From: Clostridiales bacterium
GTDB lineage: Bacteria > Bacillota > Clostridia > Lachnospirales > Lachnospiraceae
Reading direction: 5' to 3'
Assembly: GCA_023663185.1 (NCBI GenBank)
Contig: JAMPHY010000006.1
Coordinates: 62,001-126,000, forward strand
Length of the DNA: 64,000 nt
Shown: one piece after another, positions 17,060-27,410 of the stretch
Layout of the letters: the number at the start of each line of letters is the position of its first letter
How positions within the stretch are numbered: position 1 is the stretch's first letter
The notes under the pieces: model-generated
What the model was told of the DNA's origin: nothing
The model's input: only the letters and a program-made list of their open reading frames with translations
Databases searched by the model: none
Translations under genes and position numbers: made by a program

Positions 17060-18209
17060 GGTTTTTACACCTTTTATCTATACTTTTATTTATAATTTTC
17101 ATATAATGCCTCTCAAGAAGAAATATGCGAAGCAGCTCTATGCAGGTACATATTATAAAAACAAGAAATACCGCGCCTATGGAATAAGGTATTATCATCT
17201 TCTCTAAATTGCTTATATTACTAAATAAAACTATCCAGATAAACCAACTGACGCTTTTACTATCATGAATAAGATAAACTCCGAATGTTGCCGACGCTAT
17301 TAGATTTATAGCTTTATTATAATGAATATTAAGCCCCTTGAACCCCATGAACATAAATAATGATATCAAAAATATCGGCAGTTTGTTCATCTCATATAAA
17401 TGCTCATGCGCGCTCAAATCTGCAATCTGCACGTCGCAAAAATCTAAAATGACAACCAATAAAAATGTCAATACTATAAATACAAACGCTAAACAAAAAT
17501 AACGCTTTGCTAATTTTGATGATTTTGCCGACTCTATCGCTTCTAACGATTTTTCAGATTTTAATGATTCTACCGCTTCTGCCGATTTTACTGAAATATC
17601 AGCTTCATCATGCCATAAGCGAATGTATGCCGCTACAGAATACAGGCATATAAACCACAGTAAATTATTGCCTTCAAAGTTTTGACCGGTAACAGTAGGA
17701 ATAAGACACCACAAAATTATGACAACTGCCAAATACCTCTGGTAATTTTTCTTATTCAATGCTTTTAGAAATATATTGAGAAATGGTGATATTAAGTATA
17801 GAACAAAATATGTACTGGCAAACCACCAGCCTTCATAGGTAATGGGAAGCATAGATTTAATAAATGCTTTTATACTGAATGGCTCTAACCCTGAGATAGT
17901 GAAAATAATATATATTAAGACTGAATAGGTAAAGATTTGGAGCCATAATTTAATAATTTTAGATATTTTAATACCGTTTGAGTTGATAAGGAAATAACCC
18001 GATATGAGCACGAAAATATTAACCCCAATTTTCCCGCCCATTAAAATAAATTGATTCCATAACTGTGAAACAGTGATTGTATGAGGCTGGCAGGTGAAGT
18101 TTAGATGTATGGGGATATGATAGGCTATTATCATTATCATCGCTACAATTCTGAGCAATTCTATATTTGACATGCGCATGTCTGTCGGGTTGTTCTCTCT
18201 GTCTACCAT
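17034..18209 (-). CDS. membrane acyltransferase (Acyl_transf_3 family)
   Basis: About 391 residues from the ATG at 18209 (MVDRENN); an upstream in-frame ATG at 18269 lacks a clear ribosome binding site. The family start is SNIELLRIVAMIMIIAYH, whose His is the presumed catalytic residue. About ten hydrophobic helices follow. Between TM segments lies a repetitive Ser/Glu/Lys insert (SVKSAEAVESLKSEKSLEAI), encoded by imperfect GATTTT-rich DNA repeats. Such proteins O-acetylate extracellular polysaccharide or cell-wall sugars. No poly-G tract is present here, unlike the three acyltransferases further right. It overlaps the radical SAM gene by 26 bp. Confidence 0.85.
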   Translation of the reverse strand: MVDRENNPTDMRMSNIELLRIVAMIMIIAYHIPIHLNFTCQPHTITVSQLWNQFILMGGKIGVNIFVLISGYFLINSNGIKISKIIKLWLQIFTYSVLIYIIFTISGLEPFSIKAFIKSMLPITYEGWWFASTYFVLYLISPFLNIFLKALNKKNYQRYLAVVIILWCLIPTVTGQNFEGNNLLWFICLYSVAAYIRLWHDEADISVKSAEAVESLKSEKSLEAIESAKSSKLAKRYFCLAFVFIVLTFLLVVILDFCDVQIADLSAHEHLYEMNKLPIFLISLFMFMGFKGLNIHYNKAINLIASATFGVYLIHDSKSVSWFIWIVLFSNISNLEKMIIPYSIGAVFLVFIICTCIELLRIFLLERHYMKIINKSIDKRCKNHENSPNRH

Positions 18210-18308
18210 ATGATTAATCTCATTTCCAGTCTTATTAAATGTGTTAATTAATATAGTAGAATTATACAACGGTTGATGGGGGTTTTCAAGGTATAGCTAT
18301 TGGACGAT

Positions 18309-21300
18309 TTATAGCGGAATCCATCTATCACCGTCAGGATAGTAAATATGTATATTAGGGAAAATAGCTTCGGGCAAATTTCTATACACATCTCTATTTT
18401 CATAATACCCAAACCAATTACTTGAACTATAAATAATCGGATAGTATTCCGGACCTGCATCCTCTACGCAGCCGTATCTTATGCGTACTTGATGCCCTAA
18501 AGCACGCAGGTTATGTATTCGGATTGCATCATACATATTAGGCAGATAAAAAGCGAGATCATTATCATGCAGAGCAGGAATACCCGGATAACGTCCATAT
18601 AATATATTTGCTAGCTGCCCGCTTTCACATTCCTCATCAAAAGCTTGCTCGCATATGACATATTTAGCATTAGGATTTCCATAATAGAACCATGATTGAG
18701 GGTCAAAATGGCTGCCAACGAAAGCATTCCATTCCGATTTTCCCATACGGAGATTTCCGGGGGCATTTGCAGCCAAAAAGCAAAAATGGGTAATTACATT
18801 GTCGGTAAGTATATTTCCATGAGCAAGACATCTACTGAGGTGTTCCGCCAATCGTACGGTAATCCGATGGTACCTGTTGCCAATGTCCTCCCTATTGTTA
18901 TCTGCAGGATATAAAGCGCTTATAAGAGATTGTAAAAGACCAAGACTGTTTAGGCGGTGTTCAGTGCATATGCGAGCTATAATCACATCAATATCATAAG
19001 AACTTATACTGTGGCAGACAGCATTAAAGTAAGGCTCAAAGTCAGCACGATTTCCATACATATTATGTATATGTTTCCATATATAAGAATCTTCATCAGT
19101 TCGATTAACGTGTTCATATCCTCCGTCTGCTCTTGGTCTTACCCATGCGATATCCGGCTTCTCAAGCAAAGTATTTGTTCCGTCCAAGCCAATACTTGTA
19201 ATGTCATCTGCCGACAGATTATCCAGTTCCCATTTGCTTATATTAAGCGAATAGCTAATCTCACAGTGAGAGCCTTCTAGATAGTTTTTTTCGCGATAAT
19301 AATCGGCACTGTTCTCACCCGTCACCACCCGCTTACTGTCATCTGAGAAAGTAAGTCCATAAGAATTAAGCTTTGAATCATAGATTTTACCTTCGGTATC
19401 CATTAGGACACAATGACTGCTGTCCTCAAGACAATAAAAGCCAAGCAGAGAATTAGAGTCTTTAATAAGAAGGCGCGTGCTGATTAGTTTGTTGTCATTT
19501 GACCAATATGACATATTCGCTGAAAGCCATAATACCTGAATAGTATCATGCCCGTTTAAATATCCGAAAACAGCACTTGAATATACTTTATCGTTGTATG
19601 AAATTCTGCAGTTACCACTACGGTAATCTTTGGCAAAATTGACAGCATCAAAAACAGATTTGCCAGCCTGCGGCGCGGAAATCTTAGAATAAGCTTTTCT
19701 ATAAACATGTGTCGTTGTATTAAGTTCCCGTGCAAAATCATTTTCATAGTCACTTATAGTATCTTCGTGATGTATAAATTCTGCATAATCCCTGACAAAT
19801 CCTTTTGAGTTGCTGCCGATATATTCTGCACAGTCTGCGCACAGTTTAAGACATTCTATATGTACCTTATCTTCCCACAACTTACAGGGCGCATTTTCCA
19901 AAAAATAAAATTCATAATTTGCCTCACCTAAAAATTGCGATTGTTTGCCATCGCTGGATTCACAGCGCCAGCGCAATGTCTCCGTACATTTGCCGTAATT
20001 GTTTTTAAACTCTTCCCGATGAATATCAAGAGAGATTTTAACAGATTTATTTCCGCTAAATGAAATATTTTGTTGAAAATCAGGAAGCACCTTGCCGTCT
20101 TTATTTTCTGCAAAAACCGTGAACTCACCATCATCACCCTTATAAGAAAGAGATTCCTCTAAGCATATATTTGACGAGCCGCCATGCACAAAAAATACCG
20201 CAATCCTTTCATTGTCCTGCGAAATATCTTTTGTGTCAAATTCTATACTTAAATCACCTTTTAGAGATGTTTGTTTGATGAAAGCATATGTCTTTTTCTT
20301 CTTCTCATCATCGTCATCATCATTGTCATCATCTATATCGGTTTGCGGCGGACTAGGTGGGCTAGGAACCGGCGGCACGCCTTTAACAACATTGCTAAGC
20401 AACGCCAAAAGTGTAGCTAAAAGTGCGGCAGCAAGCAACGCCATAATGATATCAGAGACAGAATCCTGATTATCGTCCTCCTGATATAAATAATCCATGA
20501 GCTTTTTTAATGTTCCATTTTGTTTCATGGCTTGAATAAGATCCAATAATTCCTGAGGATCCAAATTGTCGTAATGGCATATAAGTATCTGGGCTTCCTT
20601 CATAGAAAGAATTTCTTTATGTATGAAATTGTGTAAATTTACATCAATTTCCCACGGTTCGCAGTCTGTACGGACACCTTTATTAGGATATATTCCCAAT
20701 TGTTCATGAAGCCATTCCACCAACAGTCTTAGTATAAGATAAATCTGCCAATTTACAAAGTCACTATATGTCCGTTCGCTTTGTGGAGCACGCATACTTT
20801 TATTCTCACGAATACCGGCTCCTGTTCCTTTAGCAAGAATAATCTCGGAACCAGAAGGAAGCATTGCCGTTCCATAGCAGCTTTCCTGCAGCAGTTTATC
20901 ATAAAAATTAAACAGATATAAAACGTCTTTATCAAATACTTCTGGAGGCTGATTTAAATAATCAGATATTTCGCTCTGCGATAAGGCACATTTGATGATA
21001 GCGCAGCTATCCAGATATCCGTCAAATTGCCCAAATTCAAAATCTCCTGTTTCGCTGGAAGGATTATAGCTTATTTCATGTTTAATAACCCCATCAAAAT
21101 ATATCTTTATATGAGAATTACCAAATACAACCGTCAAGTTTGTCCACTGTTTTGTTTTAATGGCAAAAGGAGTATTGTATCTATGTCCGTCGTGTTCAAT
21201 AGAAATTCTGGGAGAACATATACCATATTGGTCCCATAGCCTTATGCACATGTGCGGTGAATTAAACAAGATTCCGTTGTCATATTCGTGATTGAAAGCA

Positions 21301-21929
21301 TAAAAGGAAAACGTCAGAGTGTATTCTTCAGGAAGATGAGAATACGGCATGGTAAGCTTACCATTACGACAGTCGAGGGTATAGACGCAATTTTCAATAC
21401 GACATTGATGAAGATTAACGTCTAAAGAAACGGTTGGCTTTGTAAAATCAATCTGCCTGCTGTAGTCAGTAAGTTTCGCAACAAGGCTGCTCTGTATCTC
21501 TTGTCCTGTAAGCTGACGATGAAATATTGTAACTTTACAAATATACATTTGACATGAACTTTCACCAATCCGCAGATAAGTTACAGCAGCAGGATTAAAC
21601 AGTGCTGCTTGCTGCAATAATAAACTGCCATTACAATAGACAGATATTTTTGTACCGTCATATATTGCAATAATAGTATTTTTACACCGCTGTAGCAGCA
21701 CTGTTTCATCAGAAAAATTGTTAAATCCATCTCCTGTTAATTGGACTCGTCCGTTATCAATTTTTACAAAAAAAGCAGAGCCCAAAGAAAAGAGAACCCC
21801 CTGTGCCGTCAAAGCATCCGGTATGAATTGTGCACTTATTGAAAATTGGTTTACTGACGGAGCATTCCAAGGAATTTCTGCATATCCGCCCGATTCACAA
21901 CATAAGGCATAAAATCCGTTTAAATTCAT
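18309..21929 (-). CDS. 1206-residue LamG-like multidomain protein, no signal peptide
   Basis: Two concanavalin/LamG-like beta-sandwich domains are visible (about 1-160 and 165-320; motifs ISVYCNGSLLLQQ and HIKIYFDGVIKHEISY). A helical region follows (about 380-490), then a hydrophobic Ala/Leu helix (near 495-515), a Pro-rich and poly-Asp linker (about 520-545) and a beta-rich region (about 550-690). The long C-terminal domain (about 690-1206) is unrecognised. AAGGG precedes the ATG. There is no signal peptide, sortase motif or obvious enzyme motif. It lies 30 bp downstream of a gene for another large beta protein. It could be a non-classically exported carbohydrate-binding effector or structural protein; this is inference. 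Confidence 0.7.
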   Translation of the reverse strand: MNLNGFYALCCESGGYAEIPWNAPSVNQFSISAQFIPDALTAQGVLFSLGSAFFVKIDNGRVQLTGDGFNNFSDETVLLQRCKNTIIAIYDGTKISVYCNGSLLLQQAALFNPAAVTYLRIGESSCQMYICKVTIFHRQLTGQEIQSSLVAKLTDYSRQIDFTKPTVSLDVNLHQCRIENCVYTLDCRNGKLTMPYSHLPEEYTLTFSFYAFNHEYDNGILFNSPHMCIRLWDQYGICSPRISIEHDGHRYNTPFAIKTKQWTNLTVVFGNSHIKIYFDGVIKHEISYNPSSETGDFEFGQFDGYLDSCAIIKCALSQSEISDYLNQPPEVFDKDVLYLFNFYDKLLQESCYGTAMLPSGSEIILAKGTGAGIRENKSMRAPQSERTYSDFVNWQIYLILRLLVEWLHEQLGIYPNKGVRTDCEPWEIDVNLHNFIHKEILSMKEAQILICHYDNLDPQELLDLIQAMKQNGTLKKLMDYLYQEDDNQDSVSDIIMALLAAALLATLLALLSNVVKGVPPVPSPPSPPQTDIDDDNDDDDDEKKKKTYAFIKQTSLKGDLSIEFDTKDISQDNERIAVFFVHGGSSNICLEESLSYKGDDGEFTVFAENKDGKVLPDFQQNISFSGNKSVKISLDIHREEFKNNYGKCTETLRWRCESSDGKQSQFLGEANYEFYFLENAPCKLWEDKVHIECLKLCADCAEYIGSNSKGFVRDYAEFIHHEDTISDYENDFARELNTTTHVYRKAYSKISAPQAGKSVFDAVNFAKDYRSGNCRISYNDKVYSSAVFGYLNGHDTIQVLWLSANMSYWSNDNKLISTRLLIKDSNSLLGFYCLEDSSHCVLMDTEGKIYDSKLNSYGLTFSDDSKRVVTGENSADYYREKNYLEGSHCEISYSLNISKWELDNLSADDITSIGLDGTNTLLEKPDIAWVRPRADGGYEHVNRTDEDSYIWKHIHNMYGNRADFEPYFNAVCHSISSYDIDVIIARICTEHRLNSLGLLQSLISALYPADNNREDIGNRYHRITVRLAEHLSRCLAHGNILTDNVITHFCFLAANAPGNLRMGKSEWNAFVGSHFDPQSWFYYGNPNAKYVICEQAFDEECESGQLANILYGRYPGIPALHDNDLAFYLPNMYDAIRIHNLRALGHQVRIRYGCVEDAGPEYYPIIYSSSNWFGYYENRDVYRNLPEAIFPNIHIYYPDGDRWIPL

Positions 21930-21959
21930 AATTATCCCTTTCCTACTATATGCGGATAC

Positions 21960-22958
21960 TTAAGTTCCAATCTTAAGATGGCAGGCTCCAAGCATAATTG
22001 CCTTCCTCGGCTTTAAGGAAATCGATTCTATTCCGCTTATATTACTAAACTTTTTATCCAATTCGATGCCATATTGTGCCAAAATAGAGCTTGAATTGTA
22101 TGTATCAAGGTACCAGAAGATAACATCTATATTTGCCTTGCCATTTCCTAAAATTTCATGCCATGCCATAAGTTTACCCGAATATCCGGCAGGCAGCCGG
22201 ACTGCATGAAAAATATAGTCTGAATCTTCATCGTCTGCATAATAAGTTTTTGATTCGTCAACGCCAAGCGTATCCTCTTTAATACCATAGCGTATCCCCA
22301 ATGTTGATGCATCTGATAATTTAACTTGGAACCCTATCAATGCTGCGGATTCTTTATTAGGGTTTTGGAAGTGGAGAATTTGTTCATGCCTGTGTGTAGG
22401 ACGCAATATTACACTGACGTTTCTAGCTGCTACATTTGTTTTATTAATCCACTCCACATATTTATCATAAGTATTTATCGAAGAATAATCCGGATTTTTT
22501 TCACGGGTTGCAACCGCCACAAAGCAGTTAGGATGTATGCCAATATTATTCTTGTCATAAATAAATGCCGGCGCAACTCCTATCTCTCCCGGTCCCAGAG
22601 ATTTTATATACGCAGCGCTGTTATCTTCGGTTTTCATTTCATATGCCGCCCAATCATTAGGCACATTGCACAGACCAAGATGATTACGGTACAGGTGGAT
22701 ATAAAAATCGTTTACAGGCTGGCTGGAAGTATTTTTGAAGCGGACATAAATATACATTTTACCGCTGTCGTCACTGGCTTCACTAATATCAAAATCATAT
22801 TTATCCTTAAGGTAAACAGCCGGATTATTAATTTTGAATTTCTGAACTACAATATCCGGTGAGCTGTTATGACAATTATGCTCACCTCGGTCATTTAAGT
22901 CCTCACGAATGAAAATAGGTAGAGATTCTTTAAGAATAGTGGATTGTGAATTTGCCAT
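21960..22958 (-). CDS. beta-sandwich-like protein with SPDI motif, partner of the LamG protein
   Basis: About 332 residues from the ATG at 22958 (MANSQSTILKE), chosen because AAGGAGG lies 7 bases upstream. The longer frame to 23036 has no such site. Residues about 25-150 contain NSSPDIVV, MYIYVRFKNTSS and HPNCFVAVATREKNPD. This spacing resembles CARDB/APHP-like domains, where SPDI and YVRVxN mark the first strands. A second beta-rich half follows. It has no signal peptide or TM segment. It is upstream of and probably cotranscribed with the LamG gene. The function is unknown. Confidence 0.65.
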   Translation of the reverse strand: MANSQSTILKESLPIFIREDLNDRGEHNCHNSSPDIVVQKFKINNPAVYLKDKYDFDISEASDDSGKMYIYVRFKNTSSQPVNDFYIHLYRNHLGLCNVPNDWAAYEMKTEDNSAAYIKSLGPGEIGVAPAFIYDKNNIGIHPNCFVAVATREKNPDYSSINTYDKYVEWINKTNVAARNVSVILRPTHRHEQILHFQNPNKESAALIGFQVKLSDASTLGIRYGIKEDTLGVDESKTYYADDEDSDYIFHAVRLPAGYSGKLMAWHEILGNGKANIDVIFWYLDTYNSSSILAQYGIELDKKFSNISGIESISLKPRKAIMLGACHLKIGT

Positions 22959-23106
22959 ACTATTACCCTCCTTATAAGTTAAATCATGTTCAAATTTGTT
23001 ATATTTATTATATAATAATTTGTGACGGGGTAGCATGACAAAAATTGATGGATTTTGAGGTTTTTTTGCGTAGGGGGATAAGGGCGTTTAGATTAGAATG
23101 AACACG

Positions 23107-24213
23107 TTATATCTCCGTATACCCATTTTCCAAAATATCCGCAATACGTTCACAAGCATGCCCGTCACCATATGGATTAGAGGCATGCTTCATCATATCA
23201 TACGCTTCATTATCATTTAACAGCCTGCTGAATTCTTCATAAATCGTGTTTTCCTGTGTACCTACCAGCCTTAACGTTCCTGCCGCAATCCCTTCGGGAC
23301 GTTCAGTAGTATCTCGCATTACCAATACCGGCTTTCCTAAAGACGGCGCTTCTTCCTGAATGCCACCGGAATCCGTAAGAATTAAATAACTGTGCTTCAT
23401 AAAATTATGAAAATCCAATACGTCCAAAGGTTCTATGATATGTATACGCTCTTCGTTGCCAAAAACTTCTTTCGCAGTTTGGCGAACCTGGGGATTCATA
23501 TGTATCGGATAAATCGCCTTTACATCAGAGTGTTCATCCATAACTCGTCGTATTGCGCGAAACATATGACGCATCGGCTCTCCAAGATTCTCTCGCCGAT
23601 GCGCCGTAATAAGAATTAATTTTGAACCATACGCCCAGACAAGCTCCGAATGAGTATAATCTTCTCTAACGGTATATTTCATGGCGTCAATTGCCGTATT
23701 ACCAGTTATCCAGATTTTTCCGGCATCTTTACCTTCTTTGATTAAATTTTCTTTCGCCAGTGCTGTTGGGGCAAAATTATAATGTGATATAATGGATACG
23801 GCTTCTCTGTTAAATTCTTCCGGATATGGAGAAAAAATATCATAAGTCCTTAAGCCAGCCTCTACATGACCTACCGGAATCTGTAAATAAAAACAGGCCA
23901 GCGCTGTTGCAAAAGTTGTGGAAGTATCTCCATGAACCAGTACAACGTCCGGCCTGCTTGTTTGTAATATTGGTTTAATTGTATTAAGAATATTTATTGT
24001 CACATCAAATAGAGTTTGATTGTCTTTCATAATAGAAAGGTCATAATCCGGAATTACTTCAAAGAATTGAAGAACTTGTTCTAACATCTGTCTATGCTGA
24101 CCTGTCACACAGACGATAGTCTTGATATTAGGACGTTTTTTCAGCTCCTTTACCAAAGGACACATTTTGATTGCTTCCGGTCTTGTGCCGAAAACTAGCA
24201 TTATTTTTTTCAT
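23107..24213 (-). CDS. wecB: UDP-N-acetylglucosamine 2-epimerase (non-hydrolysing)
   Basis: The 368-residue enzyme interconverts UDP-GlcNAc and UDP-ManNAc in the cytoplasm. Family blocks are GTRPEAIKMCPLV at the start, VHGDTSTTFATALA, GHVEAGLRTYD, PYPEEFNRE and TDSGGIQEEAPSLGKPVLVMRDTTERPE. The length matches the family (about 370). AAGGAG lies 13 bases upstream of the ATG. Its product would feed the UDP-ManNAc dehydrogenase encoded near 61.3 kb on the same strand, giving UDP-ManNAcA for the polysaccharide. It sits directly downstream of a frameshifted acyltransferase. Confidence 0.95.
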   Translation of the reverse strand: MKKIMLVFGTRPEAIKMCPLVKELKKRPNIKTIVCVTGQHRQMLEQVLQFFEVIPDYDLSIMKDNQTLFDVTINILNTIKPILQTSRPDVVLVHGDTSTTFATALACFYLQIPVGHVEAGLRTYDIFSPYPEEFNREAVSIISHYNFAPTALAKENLIKEGKDAGKIWITGNTAIDAMKYTVREDYTHSELVWAYGSKLILITAHRRENLGEPMRHMFRAIRRVMDEHSDVKAIYPIHMNPQVRQTAKEVFGNEERIHIIEPLDVLDFHNFMKHSYLILTDSGGIQEEAPSLGKPVLVMRDTTERPEGIAAGTLRLVGTQENTIYEEFSRLLNDNEAYDMMKHASNPYGDGHACERIADILENGYTEI

Positions 24214-24233
24214 TGTTTGCTCATGACTCCTTA

Positions 24234-26008
24234 TTATTTATTTTTTTCATGAAATATATCCTCAAAATTCAAAATCTTTGCATAATATTGTGCTCCCGCC
24301 TGTGTTAAATGCCTGCAATCCTGACTGATAAATTTACCTGTATCTGTAAATACTCTTACTTCTCCATTCTCTTGTAAAACAGGATTAATGAAATCAATAT
24401 AGTGTTCACCGCAGAGTTCCAACTCTTTATTATATTGTTCTTTAACATCATCATAAGGTGCGGTCAGTTGAAAATAATCTTCCCTATATCTGCGATTATA
24501 AATATTGCCATTAGACACCCCAAAGCACTTCGTTCCTACGCCCCATAACTCTGCCTCGTTTTTCATATTATTAATAATACATTCCGGAATTTTATTTTCG
24601 CATACTGTACTACCATTTACAAAAATATAATCCGCTTTTGAAATCCTGCCCGCAAAGCTCTCGTCTATAGACGAACCGTATACATACGAAATGTCTATTC
24701 TCTCTGCGACATCGGATTCCATCAACACATTACACCAGTCACGCACAAAACTGTCTCCAACAGCTAATATTTTTATTCTATCATCATCAGAAAATTCTGT
24801 ATCCATCGCATAAACCCTTGCATTATATTCGCTGTGCATTCCCCGATGAATATCAGATGCGCTCACATTCAATTCCGGCACATCTCTCATTACTCCGGCT
24901 TTTAGATAAACATATAATCCAGAACCGGCAACCAGTACAGATAGGCATATACATAGCAGCAAAGCAGTTTTCTTTTTAAAAATAACTGACATTCGTTTTT
25001 CAATCGCAAAATATGAAAATGCTCCTATAAGTAATGTCAAAAGTATACAAACTACATATCCTATAACACCTACATTTCCATTTATGCAGTATCTATAAAA
25101 AGCAATTATAATCTGATGCCATATGTATATACTGTAACTATACATTCCGATTCTACATAGCCTCTGCCCCCCCGAGCCTTCATTCGCATTTCTCCACCAA
25201 ACGTCATTATATACAGTGCAACGGCAGAAACGATTACTGTGATAATTAAAGCAAACTCCTTGACGGACTCTTTGTACGAACCTGGAAAAGCCATTAATAC
25301 TGTTAATATAACGATACTTCCCCACATTATTTTCCTTGCATTATCGTTCTCCAGCTTAATTTTCCCTTTTTGTGCAACGACTGCCAGCACAGCACCCACT
25401 CCAAGCTCCCAGAACCTATATTGTAAATAATAGAACTTATTAGCGGTGTCTCCCGGCATAATATATAATATAAATGACATGAATGTTAAAGCAATTATGC
25501 CTCCCATATAAATCCTTAGGTTATGCTTGAAGCACTTACAAACAATAAACGTATAAATTCCATATACGGCATAGAATTGTATAACCACTCCAAGATACCA
25601 TGTATGCATTAGCGGCTTATATTCTTGAACAGCATCCCAATAATTATGCGTCGTAATAACCTGAAGAATGTTGTTTGCGCCACAAACAGATGCAACTACA
25701 GTTTCCGACAAGTTTTCATAATCATCAGGAAGCATTACAAAATATCCTAACGCTATCGCAAATATACAGCCCACCAACAACACTGGCCATAAACGTATAA
25801 TTCGTTTCACCATAAAGCCCAATAATGAAAAATCTCTAATGTCATTCTTATTTTTAATCACGCTTTTCATAATTAAATATCCGTTTATTACCAGAAAAAT
25901 ATCTACTCCAAGATATCCGTTCGATAATATTCCAAGATGATATAATACTACTGCTATTATTGCTATTCCTTTTATAAAATCAATCATTTCATTTCTATTT
26001 TCAGTCAT
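24234..26008 (-). pseudogene. acyltransferase-SGNH protein, split by a poly-G frameshift (phase OFF?)
   Basis: Two overlapping frames encode one OatA-like protein of about 590 residues. The N-terminal part (ATG at 26008; MIDFIKGIAIIAVVLYHLG) is an Acyl_transf_3 membrane domain. The part read from about 25160 down to 24234 continues with the last TM helices (YSYSIYIWHQ) and a C-terminal SGNH hydrolase domain (AVGDSFVRDW; DCRHLT near the end). The switch occurs at seven consecutive G in the coding strand. With seven G the protein stops shortly after the tract; with eight (or five) the two halves join in frame. This fits phase variation by slippage, but a sequencing error or a fixed mutation is possible. 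Expected role: O-acetylation of surface polysaccharide. Confidence 0.8.
25167..25173 (-). repeat. poly-G tract (G7 in coding strand) at the acyltransferase frame switch
   Basis: Seven C on the plus strand, G7 on the coding strand, inside GCTCGGGGGGGCAGAGG. It is located exactly where the two acyltransferase frames meet. Restoring one G puts KARGG in frame with QRLCRIGMYSYS. Confidence 0.75.
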
Positions 26009-26442
26009 TTCCTATGCTTTTCCCTTCATATTTCAAGTTATGTTTTTATTACGATGGTAATTTTGTACAATACAATATCTTGTAGCTTATTGATAGTTTT
26101 ACAGCATTTTATACTACATAATGATTTTAGTTTTCCTATTATCACAATTTCGTCATATTTTTTCTACATTCTCGTCTACATCCTCTAAAGCATAAATCTC
26201 TTGCTTTATTTTTGTGCATCGCTTAAAATTTATATATAAGAAATCTATCATACATTCTGCAAGGCACTATGTCTTGTCATATGGCTTTACCACTGTGGCA
26301 TATCACCGTTTAGTCCTATTGTTATTATGACTTACCATCGAGCGTTACCAGTCTGTTTTGTAAAGTATTTCTATTTACCATAGTTCATTTATTATAATCT
26401 TATAAAGCTTCATGCTTTAATACCATACGAAAGGCGTTATCT
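26009..26442. other. intergenic region upstream of nuclease copy 1
   Basis: This 434-bp AT-rich gap contains no convincing gene. A 19-base string ending TACTACATAAT at 26104-26122 recurs almost exactly at 35124-35143, just before truncated nuclease copy 3. A TATAAT-like box lies near 26393 and an AAGG ribosome binding site precedes the ATG at 26443. I cannot pick a convincing -35 box. Confidence 0.45.
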
Positions 26443-27399
26443 ATGTCCACTCTTAAAAACAAATCTTCCGCTTCTGCGGAAAAGAACAAAAAACAAACTC
26501 CAAATAAAACCCCAAAGAGGAAAAACGTTGACTGGCATAAAGCGACGTCATGCGCCCTACAGATTGATCTCCGGGGCTACAGCCACCTGCTGAAGTTTGA
26601 AAGCGAAAGCATCCTGAAAGACGGCGATTACAGGATTGACCTGCTCCTTGTCAAAAAAACCGCAGACGTGGCAATCCAAAAAAATATCGCCAAAATATTC
26701 AGCACCTTTAACCTCTTTGAAATCAAGGGTCTGGGCTCTTCCGTAAACACCGACTGCTATTACAAAACTATCGGCTATGCCGGATTCCTGATAGAGCAAC
26801 AGGGCAAGACCAACGAGTTTCTCAATACCGATATCAGTCTTTCATTTCCCTGTATACACTACCCCAGGGAGCTTATTAAGCATTTAACAAAAAGCAGAAA
26901 ATTAACTATTGAAAAATCTGCTCCTGGGGTGTATCATATCAATAAAGAAATTTTTAATGCACAGATTATCGTTATCCGTGAGCTTTCTCCCGATGACAGC
27001 CTATACCTGCGCTGCCTGACGAACAAGCTTACGGATACAGGGCTTATTAGAAGGCTTGCAGAAAACTACCAAGCCCACCATGAGCAAAACCCGGTTATCT
27101 ACACGCAGTATTTGAGCCAGTTAATCATAGCAAACAGCACAGAGAAAGGAGGCAACCCTATGGTTTGTGAAGAACTTCTCAATTTATATGGCACAAGTTC
27201 CGAGGAAATTACTGAAAAGGCAATGGCAAAGGCAGAGGCATATTACCAGCCGAAAATTGATGAATTGTCATCAGCTAATAATGCTCTTACTGCAGAAAAT
27301 GAGAAACAATCCTCAACTATTAATAATCTTTCTTCAACGATAAATTACCTGCAGAACCTCTTAATGCAACACAATATTCCATTCAATTTTGAGGCATAA
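26443..27399 (+). CDS. PD-(D/E)XK-like nuclease family protein with C-terminal coiled coil (intact copy 1)
   Basis: The 318-residue protein has a Lys-rich start (KTPKRKNVDWHKA) and a core with the pattern YRIDLLLVKK, then LFEIKG about 35 residues later. That gives the Asp...Glu-x-Lys arrangement of PD-(D/E)XK nucleases. Residues about 120-225 are conserved in the two decayed copies nearby. The C-terminal 60 residues (about 258-318) are a leucine/asparagine heptad coiled coil ending LLMQHNIPFNFEA. The family is reminiscent of Rpn-type putative transposase/nucleases and is often misannotated. It is one of the few plus-strand genes in this accessory region and is followed by a strong terminator. 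Confidence 0.7.
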   Translation: MSTLKNKSSASAEKNKKQTPNKTPKRKNVDWHKATSCALQIDLRGYSHLLKFESESILKDGDYRIDLLLVKKTADVAIQKNIAKIFSTFNLFEIKGLGSSVNTDCYYKTIGYAGFLIEQQGKTNEFLNTDISLSFPCIHYPRELIKHLTKSRKLTIEKSAPGVYHINKEIFNAQIIVIRELSPDDSLYLRCLTNKLTDTGLIRRLAENYQAHHEQNPVIYTQYLSQLIIANSTEKGGNPMVCEELLNLYGTSSEEITEKAMAKAEAYYQPKIDELSSANNALTAENEKQSSTINNLSSTINYLQNLLMQHNIPFNFEA

Positions 27400-27410
27400 T
27401 GGCATTTTAT

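Noticed and set aside
20212-20469. Plus-strand Ser-rich small protein frame
   Set aside because: Antisense to the poly-Asp/Pro linker of the LamG protein; low complexity mirrors that linker.
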